This document shows, piece by piece, positions 19,025 through 26,058 of a DNA stretch of 64,000 bases (position 1 is its first letter; every line of letters begins with the position of its first letter). Below the pieces are notes generated by a model. The model worked only from the letters and a program-made list of their open reading frames with translations, did no database searches and was not told the DNA's origin. This DNA is from Rhodococcoides kroppenstedtii (GTDB taxonomy: Bacteria > Actinomycetota > Actinomycetes > Mycobacteriales > Mycobacteriaceae), in NCBI RefSeq assembly GCF_900111805.1, contig NZ_FOJN01000001.1, positions 372,001 through 436,000 on the forward strand, written 5' to 3'. The position numbers were made by a program, and so were the translations under genes.

Positions 19025-20205
19025 GAAGTTCGCAGTTCCTTCTCCAGCGGCGTCGGGAACGACGGGGTGACCGGTGTTCCGTCCAGGACGGCGGAGATGC
19101 GGGCGGCCTCCCGCGCTATTCCCGCGACGGCGCGGGCCGGAACGTCCTCGAGCAGTCGGGTGACGACGCCCTCCCCCGGCCGCACCGCCCACCCCCCGAC
19201 CACGCGGCCGTTCCACCACACGGTGGGGCCCACGTTGCCGGAGGTGTCGAAGAGCGCCGGGCGGAGTGTGTCGGGCAGAAACCACCGACGGTCCTTCCAG
19301 CCCATCGGCGTCGGATCCAGGGCCGGCAGCAGTGCCGCACCACCGGTTGCGGGTTCGATCTCGGTGTTCGACAGCATGATTCCCGGCCCCGCGTCCAGCT
19401 CGACCTCATGAATGTCGAGGGCCGCCACGGCCTTCTGCGTGTGCCCCTTGGACCACCCGGTCCACCACTGCAGGTCGTCGACGGTCGCGGGCCCGAACAC
19501 CTCGAGCCACCGCCGCGCCAGCTCGATCCGCGCCTCGGCCTCGTCGATCACGGGAAGACCCTCGGGCCACCAGTACTCCACCGGCGCCCAGACGTGATGC
19601 CGCGACGACCACGACCCCCGCGGCTGCACCCGCACCATGCGCCCCTCGGCGGACAGCAAGGCGAGCAGCGTGGACGTGACGTTACGACGCACGTCGTACT
19701 TCTTGTCCGTCGTCGGCAGGAAAGCGGTGCGCAATGCCGGTACGGCCGTGGACAATTCGGCGCCCGTCGCCGTCCCGGCCGCGCGCAACGCCACGTCGAC
19801 GTCCGCCTCCACGCCGGCGAGCCAGGCCTCGGCGTCGTCGATCACGGGGTCCGTCGGCTTGGTCGACAGTTCCTTGACCAATCGAGTCCGCAGGGTGCGC
19901 GCCACCCCGGCACTCGCCCCCGCCTGCACGACGGGCATGAACGGCTTCTCGACGACGAACAGGGTCCGGCGCATGGCGAGAACGCGGACCAGCGTGCGGG
20001 CGTCGTACATGGCGGTCGCGATGTCGGCGAGCGTGGCGGTCCGCGACCGGGCGATCACCTGCAGCGAGACGCTGGCGGGATCGGTCGCATGGAGCGCCAG
20101 GATGCGGGCGGTCACCGCGTCGGGCGTGAGGGACTCCCCCGTCCCCACCGCATGCCGGGAGATCAAGCGGGCGCGGCGCTGGGTGTCGGTGATTCTCACG
20201 GACAC
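19015..20205 (-). CDS. Winged-helix DNA-binding protein of the YcaQ/AlkZ (HTH_42) family
   Basis: About 396 residues matching the winged-helix HTH_42 family in length and pattern: LHATDPASVSLQVIARS at the N-terminus, YDARTLVRVLAMRRTLFVV, a central YWWPEG and WTGWSKGHTQKAV, and the C-terminal TVWWNGRVVGGWAVRPGEG. Some members (AlkZ, YcaQ) are DNA glycosylases that unhook interstrand crosslinks; most actinobacterial members are uncharacterised. Whether the catalytic residues of AlkZ are present could not be judged by eye. The start is uncertain: GTG 20205 or GTG 20199, neither with a strong ribosome binding site. Confidence 0.8.
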   Translation of the reverse strand: MSVRITDTQRRARLISRHAVGTGESLTPDAVTARILALHATDPASVSLQVIARSRTATLADIATAMYDARTLVRVLAMRRTLFVVEKPFMPVVQAGASAGVARTLRTRLVKELSTKPTDPVIDDAEAWLAGVEADVDVALRAAGTATGAELSTAVPALRTAFLPTTDKKYDVRRNVTSTLLALLSAEGRMVRVQPRGSWSSRHHVWAPVEYWWPEGLPVIDEAEARIELARRWLEVFGPATVDDLQWWTGWSKGHTQKAVAALDIHEVELDAGPGIMLSNTEIEPATGGAALLPALDPTPMGWKDRRWFLPDTLRPALFDTSGNVGPTVWWNGRVVGGWAVRPGEGVVTRLLEDVPARAVAGIAREAARISAVLDGTPVTPSFPTPLEKELRTSVQ

Positions 20206-20240
20206 AGTGTCGTGCACGTGAGCCCGCGGCAACAGGGATA

Positions 20241-20279
20241 GTGGAACCCCGGCCCCGGCATCCGGGGCCGGAATTCCAC
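20241..20279 (-). terminator. Strong hairpin downstream of the desaturase operon (distal)
   Basis: GTGGAA (20241-20246) pairs with TTCCAC (20274-20279), and CCGGCCCCGG (20249-20258) with CCGGGGCCGG (20262-20271), separated by a 2x2 mismatch and closed by a CAT loop. It is the second of two tandem hairpins after the 78-aa gene, a double terminator before the winged-helix gene. Confidence 0.65.
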
Positions 20280-20300
20280 GATCCACCCCACACACGACGA

Positions 20301-20333
20301 ACGCCCCACCCTCAACGGACCGGGGTGGGGCGT
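20301..20333 (-). terminator. Hairpin terminator of the desaturase operon (proximal)
   Basis: ACGCCCCACCC (20301-20311) pairs perfectly with GGGTGGGGCGT (20323-20333) around an 11-base loop, 12 bases after the stop of the 78-aa gene. With the next hairpin it forms a tandem terminator for the minus-strand operon. Confidence 0.75.
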
Positions 20334-20344
20334 CGTCGGTCGAG

Positions 20345-20581
20345 CTATTTCTCCGCGACCTGCTCGAACTCTCCGTCGATCACCTCGAAGGATCGGTTGT
20401 CGCGCTGGGCGCGGCGGGATGCTTCGCGCATCTCGATGCCGTCGGTGACGAGGTCGCCGATCTCCCGGGTGACGTCGCGGACCGCCGTGGCGATGATGAC
20501 GGCGATCCGGCCCACGTGCATGGCGGCGGACTCGGTCAGCTCCTGCACGGTGTCCTTGTTGCGTTCGAACTTGCCGACCAC
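20345..20581 (-). CDS. Small amphipathic protein at the end of the desaturase operon
   Basis: A 78-aa protein starting at GTG 20581, preceded by a near-perfect GAGGAGGA ribosome binding site that lies in the 11-base gap after the desaturase stop. The sequence starts VVGKFERNKDTVQELTES, continues with a hydrophobic/amphipathic helix (MHVGRIAVIIATAVRDV) and ends in charged helices (REASRRAQRDNRS, FEQVAEK). I do not recognise the family. Placement between desaturase and terminator implies co-expression with it; a role as an accessory or membrane-associated partner of the desaturase is inference only. Confidence 0.75.
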   Translation of the reverse strand: MVGKFERNKDTVQELTESAAMHVGRIAVIIATAVRDVTREIGDLVTDGIEMREASRRAQRDNRSFEVIDGEFEQVAEK

Positions 20582-20592
20582 GAAGGTCCTCC

Positions 20593-21795
20593 TCAGGCTG
20601 CGGCCTTCTCGCGCTCGATGATCACACCGGTGACGGTGTCCGGACCGGTGAACCGGTTCGGCAGCGCGAGCTTGAAGATCTTGCCCCACACAGTACCGAT
20701 CTGATGGAAGAAGCCGCCGGTGTTGTACGGCAGGCCGTACTCCTCGCACAGCGCCCGAACCTCGGGGGCGATCTGCGGGTACCGGTGCGCGGGCAGATCC
20801 GGGAAGAGGTGGTGCTCGATCTGGTGCGAGAGGTTGCCGGACAGGATGTGGAACAGCGGCCCGCCCTCGATGTTGGCCGAGCCGAGCATCTGCCGGACGT
20901 ACCACTGGCCGCGGGTCTCCTGCGCGGTCTCCTCGGCGGTGAAGGTCTGCACACCGGTCGGGAAGTGGCCGCAGAAGATGATCGAGTAGGCCCACACGTT
21001 GCGCACGATGTTGGCGGTCGCGTTGCCGACCAGCGTCGGGACGAACAGCGGACCGGTCAGCGCCGGGAAGACGATGTAGTCCTTCAGGACCTGGCGGCCG
21101 GCCTTGCGCCACCAGCCCTGGACCAGCGGCTTGATGTCGCTCCACTTGCGCTTGCCCTGCACCACGTTCTCGGCCTCGAGATCGTGCAGCATGACGCCCC
21201 ACTCGAAGAAGGTCATCAGCAGGAACGCGTACACCGGGTTGCCCAGGTAGTACGGGTTCCACTTCTGGTCCTTGTCCATGCGGAGGATGCCGTACCCGAT
21301 GTCCCGGTCCATGTCCAGGATGTTCGTGTACGTGTGATGCATGTAGTTGTGCGAGTGCCGCCACTGGTCGGCGGGGCACGCGGTGTCCCACTCGAACTTC
21401 TTGGAGTTCAGGCCCGGCTCACGCATCCAGTCGTACTGGCCGTGCATGACGTTGTGGCCGATCTCCATGTTGTCGAGGATCTTCGACATCGACAGGGCGC
21501 CGACGGCCGCGATCCACGCCGGCGGGAAGAAGCCGAGGTACATCAGGCCGCGCCCGGCGACCTCGAATCCCCGCTGGGCCTTGATGATCTTGTAGATGTA
21601 GTCGCGATCCTCCTGGCCGAGATCGGCGACGGTGCGCGCACGCAGGTCGTCGAGCTTGCGGCCGAGTTCCTCGACGGCTTCGTACGACAGGACGACGGGG
21701 CCGTCGGTGCCGGGCTTGTCGAGGGCGGTGGACGTCGGCTCCGGCTTGGAGCCCGAGCCGACGAACGGGAGGAAGGACAAGGACAGTCCGAACAT
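20593..21795 (-). CDS. Membrane acyl-CoA (stearoyl-CoA type) desaturase, DesA3/DesB-like
   Basis: A 400-aa membrane-bound di-iron desaturase that should introduce a cis double bond into a saturated acyl-CoA or lipid-bound acyl chain. The three histidine boxes are intact: GHNVMHGQYDWM, HSHNYMHHTYTN and HQIEHHLFPDLP. Two hydrophobic stretches lie around residues 85-105 and 165-240. ATG 21795 has AGGAGG six bases upstream. It is the second gene of an operon with a ferredoxin-type reductase that supplies electrons, the arrangement of M. tuberculosis Rv3230c-Rv3229c (DesA3) and of Pseudomonas desCB. The divergent FabR/DesT-like gene is the likely regulator. The position of the double bond cannot be read from the sequence. 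Confidence 0.93.
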   Translation of the reverse strand: MFGLSLSFLPFVGSGSKPEPTSTALDKPGTDGPVVLSYEAVEELGRKLDDLRARTVADLGQEDRDYIYKIIKAQRGFEVAGRGLMYLGFFPPAWIAAVGALSMSKILDNMEIGHNVMHGQYDWMREPGLNSKKFEWDTACPADQWRHSHNYMHHTYTNILDMDRDIGYGILRMDKDQKWNPYYLGNPVYAFLLMTFFEWGVMLHDLEAENVVQGKRKWSDIKPLVQGWWRKAGRQVLKDYIVFPALTGPLFVPTLVGNATANIVRNVWAYSIIFCGHFPTGVQTFTAEETAQETRGQWYVRQMLGSANIEGGPLFHILSGNLSHQIEHHLFPDLPAHRYPQIAPEVRALCEEYGLPYNTGGFFHQIGTVWGKIFKLALPNRFTGPDTVTGVIIEREKAAA

Positions 21796-21821
21796 GATGC
21801 CTCCTGCTGGTGGTGGTGTGG

Positions 21822-22934
21822 TCAGACGTCGATGTCGACGTCGCCCACGGGAACGGAGACGCACAGCTGGATCTCGGTGTCGGGATCCGAGCTCGTCTCG
21901 CCGGTCTTGACGTTGCGGGTGCATCCGGACTTCTTGACCGAGGTGCACGTGAAGCAGATGCCCATCCGGCAGCCGAATTCCGGGGTGAGCCCGACGTTCT
22001 CGGCCTGCTCGAGCAGCGTGGCGCCGTCGTTCTCCGCCGTGGCGCCCGACGCGGAGAACGTCACGGTGCCCGTGGCGTCGCCGTCCGCGACGGGCGTGGC
22101 GGTGACGAACTCCTCCTTGTGGAGGGCGTCGGCGAGCCCGAGCTCGTCGAACACGGCGGTGACACCGTTCATCAGCCCGGGCGGCCCGCACAGGAAGGTC
22201 TGCGCCGACCTGTACCAGGGCGCGGCGGTGGCCAGGTGGTCGGCGTCGAAGAAGCCGTGGAGATGACCACCGTCCTGCTGATCGGTGTACGCGTACACGA
22301 CGTCGACGTTGTCGTTCTCGGCCGCGATGCGGTCGAGTTCGGCGCGGTAGCAGACGTCCTTCTCGGTGAACGCGTAGTGCAGGAACGCGACGCGCCCGGT
22401 GTACCCCTCGTGCACCAGGGTGCGCAGCATCGACATCACCGGGGTGATGCCGCTCCCGCCGCTGATCAGCAGGACGTGGCTCGGCCGAGGCGACGGGAGC
22501 TCGAACGTTCCGGTGGCGGGCGCGAGGCTCACCACCAGTCCGGGCTCGGCCGCGTCGACCAAGTAGGTGGAGACGATGCCGTCCTTCTGCTTCTTGACGG
22601 TCAGCTCGATGGCGCCGTCGGCGCCGGCGGCACCCACGGGCGAGTAGCACCGGGTGTGCCGGATGCCGTTCACCACGACGCCGATCTGCACGAAGTGTCC
22701 GGCGGTGTGGCCCTCCCACTGCCAGGTCGGCCGCAGGGTCAGGGTGACCGTGTCCGCGGTCTGACGGCGGACGGCGACCACCTCGGCCCGCATCTCGTCG
22801 ACGGTGACCATGGGGTCGACCAGTTCGAGGTAGCGGTCGACGGCGTGGGGCGTGGTCAGGGTCTCCAACAGGCGCGGACGCAGCTTGGACAGCAGGGACG
22901 GACGGCGGCGAGCGGCCGGTTCGGCGATGCTCAT
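21822..22934 (-). CDS. NAD(P)H ferredoxin reductase with C-terminal 2Fe-2S domain (electron donor to the desaturase)
   Basis: A 370-aa flavin reductase: FAD-binding region with HTRCYSPVG, NAD(P)H-binding region with VLLISGGSGITPVMSML, and a plant-type ferredoxin domain at the C-terminus with cysteines in GCRMGICFTCTSV plus a later SGCTRN (a C-x4-C-x2-C pattern and an additional Cys). It passes electrons from NAD(P)H to the desaturase encoded 26 bases downstream. ATG 22934 follows GAAGGAGG. It is the first gene of the operon, so the promoter and operators lie in 22935-23145. It corresponds in type to mycobacterial Rv3230c and Pseudomonas DesC. Confidence 0.92.
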   Translation of the reverse strand: MSIAEPAARRRPSLLSKLRPRLLETLTTPHAVDRYLELVDPMVTVDEMRAEVVAVRRQTADTVTLTLRPTWQWEGHTAGHFVQIGVVVNGIRHTRCYSPVGAAGADGAIELTVKKQKDGIVSTYLVDAAEPGLVVSLAPATGTFELPSPRPSHVLLISGGSGITPVMSMLRTLVHEGYTGRVAFLHYAFTEKDVCYRAELDRIAAENDNVDVVYAYTDQQDGGHLHGFFDADHLATAAPWYRSAQTFLCGPPGLMNGVTAVFDELGLADALHKEEFVTATPVADGDATGTVTFSASGATAENDGATLLEQAENVGLTPEFGCRMGICFTCTSVKKSGCTRNVKTGETSSDPDTEIQLCVSVPVGDVDIDV

Positions 22935-22987
22935 CGAGCCTCCTTCGATGTCGGCGGGATGCGGGCGTCGGATCCGCACCCGACAAC

Positions 22988-23005
22988 AGTGCACATCCGT
23001 TCACT
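22988..23005. promoter_or_regulatory. Candidate FabR/DesT-type operator, copy 1
   Basis: AGTGCAC-ATCC-GTTCACT is an 18-bp near-perfect inverted repeat (one mismatch between arms), 54 bases upstream of the reductase start. It matches a second element at 23107-23124 at 14 of 18 positions, which makes chance unlikely. Confidence 0.6.
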
Positions 23006-23106
23006 GGAATCGAGTGTGACAGCCCGGACCAGGGACGTTCAAGGCCAATGTGACAACGGACACGTCCCTTCACCAGCAGTGACCCGGACACCACCGATAT
23101 CGGCGG

Positions 23107-23124
23107 AGTGCACACGCATTCACG
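23107..23124. promoter_or_regulatory. Candidate FabR/DesT-type operator, copy 2
   Basis: AGTGCACACGCATTCACG, 21 bases upstream of the regulator start, aligns in the same orientation with the element at 22988-23005 (shared AGTGCACA, central C, and TTCAC). Its own dyad symmetry is weaker. One copy near each divergent gene suggests joint control and autoregulation. Confidence 0.5.
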
Positions 23125-23145
23125 CAGGTGGGCTACTGTGAGCTC

Positions 23146-23814
23146 ATGTCCGACCGATCCGGAACCGCCACGGCCAGCCGGGCCGAGCGCAAGGAGCGCA
23201 CGCGCCGTGCGCTGGTCGACGGCACGCTGGCCACGATCGAGGACCGCAGTTTCGCCAGCGTGAGCCTTCGGGAGGTGACCCGCGCGGCGGGCATCGTCCC
23301 GACGGCGTTCTACCGCCACTTCGCGTCGATGGAGGATCTCGGCGTCGCCGTCGTCGAGGACAGTATGCGCATGTTGCGACGCGTCATGCGCGACGCGCGT
23401 CGACACCCGTCGGCCGAGAACGCGCGCGAATCCCTGGGCCTGCTCGTCGGTCAGATCCGGGACCACGACGTCCAGTTCCGCTTTCTCCTCCGCGAGCGCA
23501 ACGGCGGAGTTCCCGAGGTCCGACGGGCCATCGCCACCGAGCTGCGGCTCATCGTGCACGAGCTGGTTCAGGATCTCGAACGCATTCCGGCACTGCAGGA
23601 TTGGCCCACCGACGATCTCGACATGGTCGCCAACCTCATCGTGAACACCATGCTGGCGGCCGTGGTCGACCTGCTCGACGTGCGGCCGAACAGCGTGGCC
23701 GAGCGTGACGTCGTCGAACGCGCCCTCGCACAACTGCGTGTGGTCATGCTGGGCATGGGTCAATGGCAACCGCGCACCGCGGTCCGGGAGCGAGGCCCCG
23801 CCGCACGCGGCTAG
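23146..23814 (+). CDS. TetR-family regulator resembling FabR/DesT (unsaturated fatty acid control)
   Basis: A 222-aa TetR protein. The N-terminal region KERTRRALVDGTLATIEDR, followed by SFASVSLREV and AGIVPTAFYRHFASMEDLG, is strikingly close to what I remember of E. coli FabR and Pseudomonas DesT, including the later FRFLLRERNG segment. Those proteins sense acyl-CoA/ACP saturation and control desaturation or unsaturated fatty acid synthesis. Here the gene is divergent from the desaturase operon, just as desT is from desCB. ATG 23146 was chosen over an upstream GTG. Its TAG stop forms part of a TAGCGT hexamer that probably drives the next gene. Confidence 0.88.
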   Translation: MSDRSGTATASRAERKERTRRALVDGTLATIEDRSFASVSLREVTRAAGIVPTAFYRHFASMEDLGVAVVEDSMRMLRRVMRDARRHPSAENARESLGLLVGQIRDHDVQFRFLLRERNGGVPEVRRAIATELRLIVHELVQDLERIPALQDWPTDDLDMVANLIVNTMLAAVVDLLDVRPNSVAERDVVERALAQLRVVMLGMGQWQPRTAVRERGPAARG

Positions 23815-23824
23815 CGTGGGGCCC

Positions 23825-24634
23825 ATGCGCATCCCCGTGGGCGACCTGACCTTCGACGCACGCGAGTACGGCGACCGGGCGAACCGCCCGGCGTTGCTGC
23901 TGCACGGCTTTCCCGAGACCGGCGCGAGCTGGCACGACGTCGCCGTCCGCCTGGCCGACGCCGGCCGGTACGTCATCGCCCCGGACCAGCGGGGCTACTC
24001 CCCCGACGCCCGACCCGACGGCGTCGAGGCCTACCGCATCGAGGAACTCGTGGCGGACGTCGTGGGGATGCTCGACTCCCTCGGCCTCGACGCGGTCGAC
24101 CTGGTGGGGCACGACTGGGGCGCCATCGTCGCCTGGCACGTCGCCGTCTGGCATCCCGCGCGGGTGCGCTCGCTCACTGCCGTGTCCGTCCCCCACCCCG
24201 GCGCGTTCGGCTGGGCGCTGCGGAACGACGCGGATCAGAAGGAGCGCAGCGCGTACATGCAGCTGTTCCGTCAACCGGACAAAGCCGAGGACGTTCTGCT
24301 GGCCGACGACGCCCGTCGCCTGATCGCCATGTTCTCCGGCGCGGCGGATCCGACGATCGTCGAGCGCCACCTGCCGGCCGTCGTGGATCGCGCCGCGCTC
24401 ACCGGCGCGCTGAACTGGTACCGCGCCATGACCCGCGAGTTCGGCGACCTCGGTCCGGTGACCGTGCCCACCACGTTCGTGTGGGGCAACGACGACACCG
24501 CCATCGGGCGCGTGGCGGCGGAGCGTTGTGCGCAGCACGTCGACGGGCCGTACGAGTTCGTCGAACTCGGCGTGAGCCACTGGGTTCCGGAGGACGACCC
24601 CGACCGTCTCGCGGACGAGATCCTCGCTCGCTGA
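23825..24634 (+). CDS. Alpha/beta-hydrolase, epoxide hydrolase-like
   Basis: A 269-aa alpha/beta-hydrolase. The oxyanion segment is LLLHGFPETGASWHD, and the nucleophile elbow is GHDWGA, with Asp rather than Ser, as in epoxide hydrolases and haloalkane dehalogenases. The charge relay is completed by VWGNDDTAIG and a late VSHWVPEDDP histidine. Cap tyrosines typical of epoxide hydrolases could include that in LNWYRAM. The start ATG is seven bases after TAGCGT, consistent with a leaderless mRNA. The substrate is unknown. Confidence 0.85.
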   Translation: MRIPVGDLTFDAREYGDRANRPALLLHGFPETGASWHDVAVRLADAGRYVIAPDQRGYSPDARPDGVEAYRIEELVADVVGMLDSLGLDAVDLVGHDWGAIVAWHVAVWHPARVRSLTAVSVPHPGAFGWALRNDADQKERSAYMQLFRQPDKAEDVLLADDARRLIAMFSGAADPTIVERHLPAVVDRAALTGALNWYRAMTREFGDLGPVTVPTTFVWGNDDTAIGRVAAERCAQHVDGPYEFVELGVSHWVPEDDPDRLADEILAR

Positions 24635-24651
24635 GCATCTCTCGGGCCGAG

Positions 24652-25983
24652 TCAGACCACCGCGTCCCGAGCCAGATCACCCCTCGGCGCGGCGACGGGG
24701 AGCAACGCGGCCAACCCGGCGGCGAGCACCACCAGCAGCCCGACGATGCCGGCGCGGTCCGAGCCGAACACGAAGACGAAGAACCCGAACAGGCTCGGCG
24801 CCAGGAAGGACACGGCGCGGCCGGTGGTGGCGTAGAGCCCGAACATCTGACCCTCGCGGCCCGGCGGCACGATGCGGGTGAGAAACGTGCGTGACGACGA
24901 CTGCGCGGGCCCGACGAACAGGCACAGGATGAGGCCGAAGATCCAGAACATCGTGGGCCCGGACACCACCAGCAGGACGATGCCGGTGGCGATCATGGCG
25001 GCCAGCGAGACGACGATGACGCGCTTGGGTCCGATCGCGTCGTCGACACGCCCCGCGGCGAGCGCCCCGAGCGCCGCGGCGACGTTCGCCGCGACGCCGA
25101 ACAGCAGCACGTCGGCGGCCGAGATGCCGTAGACGGTGACGGCGAGGACGGCGCCGAAGGTGAACACGCCGGCGAGACCGTCCCGGAAGAGCGCACTGGC
25201 GAGGAGGAACCACACCGTGCGGCGGTCGGTGCGCCACAGATCGCGCACGTCGCGCAGCAGGACCCGGTAGGACTCGACGTACCCGGCGCGGGCGGCGGCG
25301 GAGTCCGCATCGGTGCGCGGCAGCTCGGGCACCGCCAGCAGGACCGGTAGGGAGAAGACGAGGAACCACGCCGCGGCGAACAGCGCGACCAGGCGGATGT
25401 TCAGACCGTCCTCGGTCGAGATCCCGAGGAAGCCACGCGTGTCGCCCTCCCCGGCGATGAAGCCGAAGTAGGACACCAGCAGGAGCACGATGCCGCCGAA
25501 ATAGCCCATCGCCCAGCCGAACCCGGACACCCGGCCCAGATTGTCCGGCGTGGAGACCTGCCGGAGCATGGCGGTGTAGGGCACCTGAGCGAGTTCGAAG
25601 AGAACCGACCCACCGGCGAGCAGCACCAGTCCGAGCCACAGGTAGTGGTAGTCGTCCTTCACGAGGAACAAGCTGGCCATCGCGGCGACGGTGGCGATGC
25701 TCAGCAGGAAGAGCGACCGCTTGCGCCGCCCCCTGGCATCGCTGCGCTGGCCGGAGACCGGAGCGCTCAAGGCGATGAGCAGTCCGGCCAGACCCAGCGA
25801 CCAGCCGAGCCACGAACTGGCGGAGACGCCGCCGGGGAGGTCGTCGCCGACGGCGTCGGTGAGATAGACGGAGAAGACGAACGTCAGGATGACCGCCTGG
25901 AAGGCGGCGCCGCCCCAATCCCACAGGCCCCACGCCGCGATCTGCTTCCTGGACACCGTGCCGGGACCACCGACCACCACCAT
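24652..25983 (-). CDS. MFS transporter, UMF1 family
   Basis: A 443-aa membrane protein with about 12 membrane segments. The N-terminus AAWGLWDWGGAAFQAVILTF, the SDARGRRKRSLF loop and the QMFGLYATTGRAVSFLAPSLF segment match the UMF1/Atg22-like branch of the major facilitator superfamily. The substrate is unknown. The ATG is six bases after TATGCT, suggesting a leaderless transcript divergent from fadH. It ends convergent to the epoxide hydrolase-like gene. Confidence 0.88.
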   Translation of the reverse strand: MVVVGGPGTVSRKQIAAWGLWDWGGAAFQAVILTFVFSVYLTDAVGDDLPGGVSASSWLGWSLGLAGLLIALSAPVSGQRSDARGRRKRSLFLLSIATVAAMASLFLVKDDYHYLWLGLVLLAGGSVLFELAQVPYTAMLRQVSTPDNLGRVSGFGWAMGYFGGIVLLLVSYFGFIAGEGDTRGFLGISTEDGLNIRLVALFAAAWFLVFSLPVLLAVPELPRTDADSAAARAGYVESYRVLLRDVRDLWRTDRRTVWFLLASALFRDGLAGVFTFGAVLAVTVYGISAADVLLFGVAANVAAALGALAAGRVDDAIGPKRVIVVSLAAMIATGIVLLVVSGPTMFWIFGLILCLFVGPAQSSSRTFLTRIVPPGREGQMFGLYATTGRAVSFLAPSLFGFFVFVFGSDRAGIVGLLVVLAAGLAALLPVAAPRGDLARDAVV

Positions 25984-26058
25984 GCTCGCAGCATAGGTCG
26001 CGACGGGGACGGCTCGATTCCGGTCCGGCGCCGCGCCTCGTCCCTAGACTCGGCGACC

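Noticed and set aside
25645-26058. N-terminal extension of the FadH frame into the MFS gene
   Set aside because: Overlaps the divergent MFS gene and has no homology; the leaderless GTG at 26059 fits the family length.
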